In this document: positions 15,579 through 22,503 of the stretch, in pieces
Position numbering within the stretch: the first letter of the stretch is position 1
How the letters are laid out: every line of letters starts with the position of its first letter
DNA from: JBOHER01 sp050701115
GTDB lineage: Bacteria > Actinomycetota > Actinomycetes > Mycobacteriales > Pseudonocardiaceae
Direction of reading: 5' to 3'
NCBI GenBank assembly: GCA_050701115.1
Contig: JBOHER010000100.1
Location: 1-27,637 of the forward strand
DNA: 27,637 bases
Translations under genes and position numbers: made by a program
Notes under the pieces: generated by a model
What the model was told of the DNA's origin: nothing
What the model saw: the letters and a program-made list of their open reading frames with translations, nothing else
The model's database searches: none

Positions 15579-15700
15579 CCCCAGTGATCGCCGCTAACCG
15601 CCGCAAACCCACCCTGCGCGGCCATTCGAGGCCGTATGACCGCCTCAGCCCGCAGCGAAACGCCTTGCCTGGGTGATCATCCGGTGCTGTGCTGGACGCC

Positions 15701-15943
15701 ATGGCTGATGAAAGACCCGCGCTCGTTCTGCACCTGGCCGCAGGCGGCGAACCGTTGCTGTTCGCCCTGCCGCCGGAAGACCGGGCAGAACTCGAGAAGA
15801 AACTGCACCTGCTACTCGAACACGGCTCGGTGGAAACCGTGCGCACAAAGGAAAGATCGACGGTCAGTGTGAACTTCGCGCACGTCGCACTGGCCTACAT
15901 CGACGACCTGCAGCGCAAGGGCACGGTCTTCGGCCTGCATTGA
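15701..15943 (+). CDS. Small conserved-looking protein of unknown function
   Basis: This 80-residue protein is not of a family I recognise. PALVLHLAAGGEPLLFALP suggests two beta strands, EDRAELEKKLHLLLEHG an amphipathic helix, then VSVNFAHVALAYIDDLQRKG, a strand-helix that may pack against the first sheet. Codon use has the expected high G/C at third positions, which supports it as a real gene. ATG 15701 is chosen; a GTG at 15689 would add four residues. No clear ribosome-binding site is visible for either. It stands between glfT1 and the converging glfT2, bracketed by inverted repeats. Confidence 0.6.
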   Translation: MADERPALVLHLAAGGEPLLFALPPEDRAELEKKLHLLLEHGSVETVRTKERSTVSVNFAHVALAYIDDLQRKGTVFGLH

Positions 15944-15975
15944 GGGCGGGGTTTGCGGCGGTTAGCGACCTTCAC

Positions 15976-16016
15976 GGCGGGGTTTGGGGGTCTTGAAGAC
16001 ACCCAAACACCCCGCC
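15976..16016. terminator. Bidirectional hairpin between the small ORF and glfT2
   Basis: A 41-nt near-perfect palindrome: the core GTTTGGGGGTCTT pairs with AAGACACCCAAAC (one mismatch), extended by GGCGGG against CCCGCC with a bulged A. It lies between the convergent stops at 15943 and 16026, so it can serve both transcripts. Confidence 0.65.
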
Positions 16017-16025
16017 CTCAGGCTC

Positions 16026-17945
16026 CTACAGTCCGTAGAGGCGGGTCCAATTATCGCGGCTGGTGAGATCGGGGGCCGCACGCCGATACTGCTCGCGGAC
16101 AGTGTGGCCGTCCTTGCGCAGCCGGTTGAGCACCCGTGCACCACGCTTGGCCAACTCCAGCACGCGCGCCCGGTCGTAGCTGCGTATCCGCACGCCGTCT
16201 TGCGCGGCATCGGTGACCACCGCGGTCGTGAACAGCGCCACGTGCCACCAGTGCGCCTCGTCCGCGGGAATCGCGCCCACCGAGTGCGCGTCCTTGCCGA
16301 GCGCGCGCCACAGCAACCTCTTCGCCAGCACCGCACGCGGCTTGCTCGGATGCGGCCCGGCGTTGATGATCGACACCTCGTTGGCCTCAATACCAGGCAA
16401 CTCGTCCAGCTCCCGCCGCTTGGTCTCCGGGTACCGCGCACGAAGGGCTTGGATCTCCCGCAACGCGGCCGCTCCGCCATCACGCAGGACGTCCGGGCCC
16501 TCAAGGAAGTCCTCGACGGCCTTGAGCAGGGTCACGGCCTGCCCGTACTGCATGCCCATCAGGAAGTACACCAGGTGGGAGCCGAGCACACGCAAGATCG
16601 ACTTCAGATCGAACGAGGTGTGCAGCGCCGCCGTGATGATCGAGTTCCGCAGGTTGAAGTACCGGTGCCAGCCGTCGAAGTCCTTCCACTCGAAGTCGGC
16701 GTGCCACACGCCCGCGCCGGGCAGGGTCACGGTGCGGAACCCGTGCGCACGGGCCCGGTAGGCGTACTCCACGTCGTCGAACTGGAAGAAGAACGGCATC
16801 GGGTAGCCGACCGCCTTGACCACCTCATACGGAATCAGGCACGACCACCAGGCGTTGTGCCCGGCGTCCACCCGCCGTTCCTGTCGCTGCGGCTTGTCCG
16901 ACCACGGATCGACGCCGAGCAGGTCCGCGCAGGCCAGCGCGTGCGTCGCAGGCACGGCCGGCTCGAGCCGGTCGAAGTTGGCGTACTCGGCCCCCCGGTG
17001 CAGCCGGTGCGGATGCAGCAGGTTGAGCATCTGACCGCCGACGATGATCGGCTTGGTCGCGCGGTTGGCGAACGCCGTCAGCCTGATGATGACGTCGGGC
17101 TCCAGCCGGACATCGTCATCCATGAACAGCACGTTGGCGTGCTCGGTCTCGGTGTGCGACGCCACCTCGTAGAGCCCCCTGGTGAAGCCACCCGCACCAC
17201 CGAGGTTGGGCTGCTTGATGTACCGCAGTTTGCCGCGCAGGTCCTTGGCAACCTGCTCGAAGCCCGGGCGCGAATCGACCGTGTCAGTGCCCTGATCGGC
17301 GACATAGATGACGTCAAGCGTCTCGAGCGAGTCGAGATCACCGGCCAGTACCTGCAGGTTCTCCAGGCAGTCGTCCGCGCGGTTCATGGTGCAGATGGAC
17401 ACCGCCGTCGGCCGGATCGCCTCCGGCACCTCGACCGTCCAGCGGGCGGCCTCGATGGTGAGCCGCTGGCCCCCCTCGGTTTCCGCGTCCAGCCACAGCG
17501 CACCGCCGTCGAAGAACTTGTCCAGCCTGACCGAGAACGAGATCGGCGCGATGACCGCGTCCTCGATCGCGCGGGCCGCCACTCGGCGAGCCGACCCGTG
17601 CACGTCGGATGCGCCGATGCAGAGTGTTCCGGTGCCGGTGACGGTCAGTTCCAGCGTCACCGTCCGCACGCTCGTCCAGCGTTGCCAGTAGGAGGCCGGA
17701 AAACGACCGAAGTACGTGTTGCAGCTGGCTCGGCTCGACTCGCCGAGCATCAGCCGGGTGCGGTGCCGGGTGACCACACCGGCCACGTCGCAGTAGAGGT
17801 CCTTGCTGACCAGATCAGACGGACCCGCGAACAGGCCACGCTGGGCGACCAGCTTGCCCCCGCCGGGGCGCTCGGCCAGCACCGGCTGGGGTGCGTCCGC
17901 CAGCACCAGTGAGCCAGCGCCGTTGCCGTGGGAATTTTCGGACAT
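16026..17945 (-). CDS. glfT2: Galactofuranosyltransferase GlfT2 (copy A)
   Basis: This 639-residue protein is close to the 637 residues of mycobacterial GlfT2 (Rv3808c), the processive bifunctional enzyme that polymerises galactan with alternating beta-1,5 and beta-1,6 linkages. The N-terminal beta-sandwich (about 30-175) contains NTYFGRFPASYWQRW. The GT-A domain begins TAVSICTMNRADDC. The metal motif DDD is at 276-278. FFFQFDDVEY with D390, D391 and E393, and H415 in GVWHADFEWKD, are the other catalytic residues. C-terminal helices end in NWTRLYGL. ATG 17945 is preceded by a GAATGAGG-type ribosome-binding site. A second, very similar gene lies directly upstream. In mycobacteria glfT2 lies next to the Rv3807c PAP2 gene; here it is beside glfT1. 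Confidence 0.95.
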   Translation of the reverse strand: MSENSHGNGAGSLVLADAPQPVLAERPGGGKLVAQRGLFAGPSDLVSKDLYCDVAGVVTRHRTRLMLGESSRASCNTYFGRFPASYWQRWTSVRTVTLELTVTGTGTLCIGASDVHGSARRVAARAIEDAVIAPISFSVRLDKFFDGGALWLDAETEGGQRLTIEAARWTVEVPEAIRPTAVSICTMNRADDCLENLQVLAGDLDSLETLDVIYVADQGTDTVDSRPGFEQVAKDLRGKLRYIKQPNLGGAGGFTRGLYEVASHTETEHANVLFMDDDVRLEPDVIIRLTAFANRATKPIIVGGQMLNLLHPHRLHRGAEYANFDRLEPAVPATHALACADLLGVDPWSDKPQRQERRVDAGHNAWWSCLIPYEVVKAVGYPMPFFFQFDDVEYAYRARAHGFRTVTLPGAGVWHADFEWKDFDGWHRYFNLRNSIITAALHTSFDLKSILRVLGSHLVYFLMGMQYGQAVTLLKAVEDFLEGPDVLRDGGAAALREIQALRARYPETKRRELDELPGIEANEVSIINAGPHPSKPRAVLAKRLLWRALGKDAHSVGAIPADEAHWWHVALFTTAVVTDAAQDGVRIRSYDRARVLELAKRGARVLNRLRKDGHTVREQYRRAAPDLTSRDNWTRLYGL

Positions 17946-17985
17946 AGCGCCTCATTCCTGAGAGACGGACCGCTAATGCGGCGCT

Positions 17986-17991
17986 AACGTA
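17986..17991 (-). promoter_or_regulatory. -10 element of glfT2 copy A
   Basis: TACGTT on the minus strand lies in a 23-nt block (17972-17994) of which 20 positions match the equivalent block (20300-20322) upstream of glfT2 copy B. Conservation between the two duplicated genes supports a promoter. The leader to the ATG would be about 34 nt. Confidence 0.45.
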
Positions 17992-18096
17992 CCTTGCCCG
18001 ATTTCTGTAACGACAGGTGGATCCTCACTCACACTATCGAGTTAATTATTTCGGTGCATTTCTACCTGGGTATTACCCTCCGTGTGTTGAACGAGA

Positions 18097-20133
18097 CTAA
18101 AGCCCGTAGAGGCGGGTCCAGTTCTCCCGGCTGGTGAGCTCCGGCATGGCTCGCTGATACTGGTCACGCACCCCGGACCCTTCCTTGCGCAGCCGGTTGA
18201 TCACCGTGACACCGCGCTTGGCCAACTCCAGCATGCGCGCCCGGTCGTAGCTGCGTACCCGCACGCCCTCCTGCGAGGCATCGGTGACCACGGCCGTTCT
18301 GAACAACGACACGTGCCACCAGTGCGCCTCGTCTGCCGGGATGGCGCCGAGTGCGTGCGCGTGCCTGCCCAGGACCCGCCACAGCAGTCGCTTCAGCAAC
18401 ACCGCACGCTGCTTGCTCGGCTTGGGAGCGGCGTTGATGATGCCGATGTCGTTGGACGCGATGCCCGGCACGTCGGTGGCAGGATGCCGCTTCGTCTCCG
18501 GATACCGCGATCGGAGGTCGCGGATCTCCTTCATCGCGGACACCCCGCCGTCCCACAGGATCTCCGGACCTTCCAGGAAGTCCCCGACGGCCTTGATCAA
18601 CGTGGCTGCCAGCCCGTACTGCATGCCGAGCAGGTAGCGCACCAACTGCGCGAGCAGCACCCGGCACACCACGGCGAGGTTGAACGAACTGTGCAGGGCC
18701 GCGGTGATGATCGAGTTACGCAGGTTGAAGTACCGGTGCCACTCGTCCCAGTCCTTCCAGTGGAAATCGGCGTGCCACACGCCCGCACCGGGCAGGGTGA
18801 CCGTCGGAAAGCCGTGTGCCCGAGCGCGATAGGAGTACTCGGCGTCGTCCCACTGGAAGAAGAACGGCATCGGGTAGCCGACCGCCTTGACCACCTCATA
18901 CGGGATCAGGCACGACCACCAACCGTTGTAACCTGCATCAACGCGCCGTTCCTGCCGGTTCGGCTTGCCGGTCTCGGGGTCGACTCCGAGCAGGTCGGCG
19001 GTAGCCAGGCTGTGCGGCACCGGTTTGCCCGGCTCGAGCATGTTCAGGTCGGCGTACTCGGCACCGATGTGCAGTTGATGCGGGTGCAGCAGGTTGAGCA
19101 TCTGCCCACCGACGATCACGGGGGCGACCGCCCGGTTGGAAAACGCGGTCAGCCTGGTGATCAAGTCCGGCTCGAGCAGCACGTCGTCGTCCATGAACAG
19201 CACATTGGCGTGCTCGGTCTCGGTGTGCGACGCCACCTCGTACAGACCTCGGGTGAAGCCACCGGAGCCGCCCAGGTTGGGCTGCTGGATGTAGTTCAGC
19301 CGGTCACCGAGCCGCTCGGCGACCTCGGCGAAGCCCGGGCGGCTGTCCACCGTGTCGGTGCCCTGATCGGCGACGTAGATGGCATCCAGCGTGTGCAGCG
19401 ATTCCAGGTCGTCGGCCATGGCCCGCAGATTGGACAGGCAGTCGTCTGCGCGGTTCATCGTGCAGATGGTCACCGCCGTCGGCCGGATCGCCTCCGGCGC
19501 CGCCACGGTCCACCTGACCCGCTCGACGGTCAGCCGCTGCCCGGGATCGGTCTCGAACTCCAGCCAGATCGCACCACCGTCGTGGAACCTGTCGATCTCG
19601 GCGGTCAGCGTGACCTGGTCGCCTGCGACGTCGTCAAGGGCGCGCGCGGCGACCCGGCGGGGGGATCCGGCGGGGTCGGATGCTGCCACGTTGACCTGGC
19701 CGGAGCCGGTCGCGGTGAACTCGATCGACACCGCTGTGACACCGGTCCAGCGCTGCCAGTAGGAGGCGGGGAAACGGCCGAAGTAGGTGTTGCAGCTCAC
19801 TCGTGCGGACGGCTCGAGGGTGATGCCGCCCCGCGAGCGTGCCACCACACCCTCGGCGACCTCGGCGTAGAGATCCTTGCTCACCAACTCGGACGGCCCG
19901 GCGAACAGGCCACGTTGCGCAAGCAGCCTGCCCTTGCCGGGGTGCTCGGTCAGCATCGCCTGCTGCTCAGGCTGCGTCCCGGCAGCCTTGCCCGCGGTAG
20001 GCCGGGCCGAACCGGCCGACGCCGGGCGGGTGGAGCGTCGGTTCGCCTTGCCGTTGGACGACCGGGTGCCGTTGCTCACGGCTGCCCCGGCGACGGTGCA
20101 TTTTCCGGCCTCCGGACCTGCATTTCCCGACAT
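18097..20133 (-). CDS. Galactofuranosyltransferase GlfT2 paralogue (copy B)
   Basis: This 678-residue protein is collinear with copy A over its full length and keeps the catalytic residues: LFMDDDV (DDD near 314-316), FFFQWDDAEY, and GVWHADFHWKD. It differs by an extra N-terminal stretch of nearly 40 residues that is rich in Ser, Arg, Ala and Gly and probably disordered. The 12 nt CCTCATTCCTGA upstream (20138-20149) are identical in copy A (17950-17961), so the duplication included the ribosome-binding site. The start is ATG 20133. All catalytic motifs are intact, so it should be an active enzyme. Whether it makes a different galactan length or linkage pattern, or works under other conditions, is not readable. 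Confidence 0.93.
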   Translation of the reverse strand: MSGNAGPEAGKCTVAGAAVSNGTRSSNGKANRRSTRPASAGSARPTAGKAAGTQPEQQAMLTEHPGKGRLLAQRGLFAGPSELVSKDLYAEVAEGVVARSRGGITLEPSARVSCNTYFGRFPASYWQRWTGVTAVSIEFTATGSGQVNVAASDPAGSPRRVAARALDDVAGDQVTLTAEIDRFHDGGAIWLEFETDPGQRLTVERVRWTVAAPEAIRPTAVTICTMNRADDCLSNLRAMADDLESLHTLDAIYVADQGTDTVDSRPGFAEVAERLGDRLNYIQQPNLGGSGGFTRGLYEVASHTETEHANVLFMDDDVLLEPDLITRLTAFSNRAVAPVIVGGQMLNLLHPHQLHIGAEYADLNMLEPGKPVPHSLATADLLGVDPETGKPNRQERRVDAGYNGWWSCLIPYEVVKAVGYPMPFFFQWDDAEYSYRARAHGFPTVTLPGAGVWHADFHWKDWDEWHRYFNLRNSIITAALHSSFNLAVVCRVLLAQLVRYLLGMQYGLAATLIKAVGDFLEGPEILWDGGVSAMKEIRDLRSRYPETKRHPATDVPGIASNDIGIINAAPKPSKQRAVLLKRLLWRVLGRHAHALGAIPADEAHWWHVSLFRTAVVTDASQEGVRVRSYDRARMLELAKRGVTVINRLRKEGSGVRDQYQRAMPELTSRENWTRLYGL

Positions 20134-20177
20134 TGCCCCTCATTCCTGAAAACACTGTGTCTTATCCACAAGTTCGC

Positions 20178-20285
20178 GTTATGCACGCCGACAGTGGTCG
20201 CCAATGCGGTTCTTGCCGCACCGACCGCTCGCACGGGCCCGGCGGGGTCCTGGAGGACACGGTCGCTGGGTCGGTTGTGCATAAC
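20178..20285 (-). ncRNA. Structured leader RNA candidate upstream of glfT2 copy B
   Basis: In glfT2 direction, GTTATGCACaaCCGAC (20285-20270) pairs with GTCGGcGTGCATAAC (20192-20178), a 14-bp closing stem with a small internal loop. Inside it, CGACCG pairs with CGGTCG enclosing a GTCC-TCCA-GGAC hairpin, and TGCGG-CAAGAA-CCGCA forms another hairpin. The result is a multi-branched fold about 45 nt before the start codon. It resembles a cis-regulatory RNA in layout, but no known class is recognised. A decayed mobile repeat is the alternative. Confidence 0.4.
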
Positions 20286-20313
20286 CCTCACGGGGGATGG
20301 CTAACGCGCCGCC

Positions 20314-20319
20314 AACGTA
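20314..20319 (-). promoter_or_regulatory. -10 element of glfT2 copy B
   Basis: TACGTT on the minus strand sits in the block at 20300-20322 conserved with the copy A promoter. It implies a leader of about 175 nt, unlike the roughly 34 nt of copy A. Confidence 0.45.
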
Positions 20320-20372
20320 CCTGTTGCGTTCTCGGCAAGTGCAGGCGCGTCCTGCTGGCACTGTCAGGTGTC

Positions 20373-20488
20373 TTATTCATAAGTCGGGCTATTCACCACG
20401 GCGCGCTCACCTCAATCACACCCCTCACCTGCAGTCAGTCGTCGCGAGCCACCCTCCGGGCGGCTCCCGCCAACTGACTTGTGAATAA
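20373..20488 (-). repeat. Inverted-repeat segment downstream of gtrA
   Basis: On the minus strand TTATTCACAAGTC (20488-20476) pairs with GACTTATGAATAA (20385-20373), 13 bp with one mismatch. Inside, AGTCAGT pairs with ACTGACT and encloses GAGCC/GGCTC. It begins 21 nt after the gtrA stop, so it may act as a gtrA terminator. Confidence 0.5.
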
Positions 20489-20509
20489 CCCTCCAGGTTA
20501 ACCAGATGG

Positions 20510-21013
20510 TCATTTATTGGTCGCCTGATCCTTTACCGAATCAGTTGGCGCAAGATCAGCATTGTCCTTGTCGGTCTCGGCGAATACGACCAGCTTGAGC
20601 AGAACGAAGTTGATGGTGGTGGCGGTACCCTGCGAAATCGCCCAAGCCAGCGTGCTCTGCCACGCCGAGTCGGGCAGCAGTTGCAGCATCCACCGGTTGA
20701 CTCCGACCGCGACCAGGAAAGTCGTCCCGTAGAGCAGCATGAAGCTGCTGACCTGCCGCACCCCGCCGCGGGCGGCGTCGAAGGTGAACCGCTTGTTGAG
20801 GAGATAGGCGGTCGTGGTGCCGATGATGAAGCTGATCGCACGAGCCAGGTCGACCAGCGGCGCCGCCTCCATGCCCAGCGCACGCAAGCCCTGGTAGGTG
20901 CCGAAATCCAATAGCGCACAGAAGCCACCGACGACAACGAAGCGCACCAACTGGCCAACGGTCTTGCGCTTCCGCGACGTATTCGGTGTACCGGTCACGA
21001 CTTCTGCCACCAC
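20510..21013 (-). CDS. GtrA-family membrane protein (Rv3789-like)
   Basis: This 167-residue protein of the GtrA family has four predicted transmembrane spans (about 22-42, 52-72, 90-112 and 123-143) and the family pattern FVVVGGFCALLDFGTYQGL followed by LLNKRFTF. The mycobacterial homologue Rv3789, also beside dprE1, has been proposed as a decaprenyl-phosphoryl-arabinose flippase and later as a recruiter of arabinosyltransferases. I choose GTG 21013, with AGAGG upstream; the frame is open to 21079, but the extension is hydrophilic and would cross the divergent dprE1 promoter region. It is transcribed divergently from dprE1. Confidence 0.88.
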   Translation of the reverse strand: MVAEVVTGTPNTSRKRKTVGQLVRFVVVGGFCALLDFGTYQGLRALGMEAAPLVDLARAISFIIGTTTAYLLNKRFTFDAARGGVRQVSSFMLLYGTTFLVAVGVNRWMLQLLPDSAWQSTLAWAISQGTATTINFVLLKLVVFAETDKDNADLAPTDSVKDQATNK

Positions 21014-21113
21014 TGATTTACCTCTGCATTGGTCTGCCTTGAAAGAATCGTCAGCCGGGTATTGCCAGGTCCACCACACCGCGACCCGAACAGTGTAGGC
21101 GTGGCGCTGTCAC

Positions 21114-21119
21114 TACCCT
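21114..21119 (+). promoter_or_regulatory. -10 element of dprE1-dprE2
   Basis: TACCCT fits TANNNT and ends 4 nt before the GTG at 21124, consistent with a leaderless or near-leaderless transcript. No ribosome-binding site is present. Confidence 0.45.
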
Positions 21120-21123
21120 TGGC

Positions 21124-22488
21124 GTGGTGGAGTACCGGGAACGTAAGACGCTGACCGGCTGGGGTCGCACCGCACCGAGTGTGGCCGAGGTCGTGCACGT
21201 CCGCGACATCAATGCGGCCACCCGCGCGATCGCCGGGGCAGGCGAGCGGGGGGTGATCGCCCGTGGCCTCGGCCGCTCCTACGGCGACCCGGCCCAGAAC
21301 GCAGGCGGTCTGGTGCTGGACATGACCGGGCTGGACCGGATCCACTCTATTGACGCCGACAGCGGTCTCGCGGTGCTGGATGCCGGTGTCAACCTTGACC
21401 AGTTGATGCGCGCGGCGCTGCCGTTCGGGCTGTGGGTTCCGGTGTTGCCGGGTACCCGTCAGGTCACCATCGGCGGCGCGATCGGCAGCGACATCCACGG
21501 CAAGAACCATCACGCCGCGGGCAGCTTCGGCAACCATGTGGTGTCCATGGACCTGCTCACCGCGGACGGTCAGGTGCGCACGCTGACCCCGGACGGCGCG
21601 GAGTCTGAGCTGTTCTGGGCCACCGTCGGCGGGATGGGCCTGACCGGCCTGATCGTGCGCGCCACCGTCAGGCTCAAGCACGTCGAGAGCGCGTACTTCG
21701 TGGTCGACAACGATCGGACGGCGAACCTGGACGAGACCCTCGAGCTGTTCAAGAATGGCTCGGACGCTCAGTACGACTACTCGATGGCCTGGTTCGACGC
21801 GATCTCCTCAGGCCCCAAGCTGGGGCGGGCGGTGTTCTCCCGCGGGTCGCTGGCCACGCTGGACCAGTTGCCGCCGAAGCTGCGCCGCGACCCGCTGAAG
21901 TTCGATGCCCCGCAGCTGCTGACCTTCCCCGACATCTTCCCGAACGGCCTGGCCAACAAGCTGACGTTCAGCGCCCTCGGTGAGCTCTGGTACCGCAACG
22001 CCCCCAAGCACGGGCGCGGGTTGATCCAGAACCTGACCGCCTTCTACCACCCGCTCGACCTGTTCGGCGAGTGGAACCGGGCCTACGGCTCGCGCGGCTT
22101 CCTGCAGTACCAGTTCATCGTGCCGTTCGATGCCGAGGACACCTTCCGGGAGATCGTGCGCCGGATCGCCGCCTCGGGACACGTGTCCTTCTTGAACGTG
22201 CTCAAGCGGATGGGCGAGGCCAACCGGGCGCCGCTGTCCTTCCCGCAGCCAGGCTGGACCATCACCGTGGACTTCCCGATCGCGCCCGGTCTGCACGCGT
22301 TCTGCACCGAACTCGATGGACTCGTGCTCGGTGCGGGTGGGCGGCTGTACCTGGCCAAGGAGTCGCGCACCACGCCGGAGACCTTCGCCCGCATGTATCC
22401 CCGGCTGGACGAGTGGCGCAAGGTGCGCGCGTCGGCCGACCCGACCGGGGTGTTCACCTCCGACCTGTCCCGCCGCCTCGCCCTGTAA
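21124..22488 (+). CDS. dprE1: Decaprenylphosphoryl-beta-D-ribose 2'-oxidase DprE1
   Basis: This 454-residue FAD-dependent oxidase, homologous to Rv3790, oxidises decaprenyl-phosphoryl-ribose to the 2'-keto intermediate for the arabinose donor. The FAD-binding part includes IARGLGRSYGDPAQNAGG, LPGTRQVTIGGAI and DIHGKNHHAAGSFGNHV. The substrate-side lysine is in LYLAKESRTT. The residue equivalent to Cys387 of the M. tuberculosis enzyme, in G-W-N-I-C-V-D-F-P, is threonine here (GWTITVDFP, T381). The start is GTG 21124 or the adjacent GTG 21127; both follow a TACCCT box with no ribosome-binding site. dprE2 begins 16 nt after the stop. Confidence 0.97.
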   Translation: MVEYRERKTLTGWGRTAPSVAEVVHVRDINAATRAIAGAGERGVIARGLGRSYGDPAQNAGGLVLDMTGLDRIHSIDADSGLAVLDAGVNLDQLMRAALPFGLWVPVLPGTRQVTIGGAIGSDIHGKNHHAAGSFGNHVVSMDLLTADGQVRTLTPDGAESELFWATVGGMGLTGLIVRATVRLKHVESAYFVVDNDRTANLDETLELFKNGSDAQYDYSMAWFDAISSGPKLGRAVFSRGSLATLDQLPPKLRRDPLKFDAPQLLTFPDIFPNGLANKLTFSALGELWYRNAPKHGRGLIQNLTAFYHPLDLFGEWNRAYGSRGFLQYQFIVPFDAEDTFREIVRRIAASGHVSFLNVLKRMGEANRAPLSFPQPGWTITVDFPIAPGLHAFCTELDGLVLGAGGRLYLAKESRTTPETFARMYPRLDEWRKVRASADPTGVFTSDLSRRLAL

Positions 22489-22503
22489 CCCTAGGAGTGC
22501 ACG

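Larger units (their letters stand above)
15550..16016. repeat. Inverted pair of about 60-bp repeats flanking a small ORF
   Basis: The left copy (about 15550-15610) and the inverted right copy (about 15949-16016) share the hairpin core GGGTGTCTTCAAGACCCCC and, further inside, the 19-mer CGCTAACCGCCGCAAACCC (15592-15610; reverse complement 15949-15967). The part between these two matching blocks is only loosely similar. The small ORF at 15701-15943 lies exactly between the copies. Confidence 0.7.
20134..20509. other. Intergenic region of nested inverted repeats between glfT2 copy B and gtrA
   Basis: No gene is visible. Two segments (A, about 20157-20291; B, about 20368-20497) have similar outer ends. 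Each begins GTGTCTTATYCAYAAGT and ends TTGTGMATAACCCTC, with unrelated interiors. Each is internally self-complementary. The TACGTT promoter of glfT2 copy B lies between them, so segment A is in the glfT2 leader and segment B is downstream of gtrA. Confidence 0.6.

Noticed and set aside
15984..17912. 642-codon open frame on the plus strand
   Set aside because: Antisense to glfT2 copy A, with the same compositional artefact; no domain is visible.
18313..20304. 663-codon open frame on the plus strand
   Set aside because: It is antisense to glfT2 copy B, has low-complexity Arg/Gly/Val-rich composition, and exists because of GC-skewed third positions of the real gene.
20134..20509. Chromosomal replication origin
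   Set aside because: DnaA-box-like sites are present, but dnaA, dnaN, an AT-rich unwinding region and the usual dense box array are absent.
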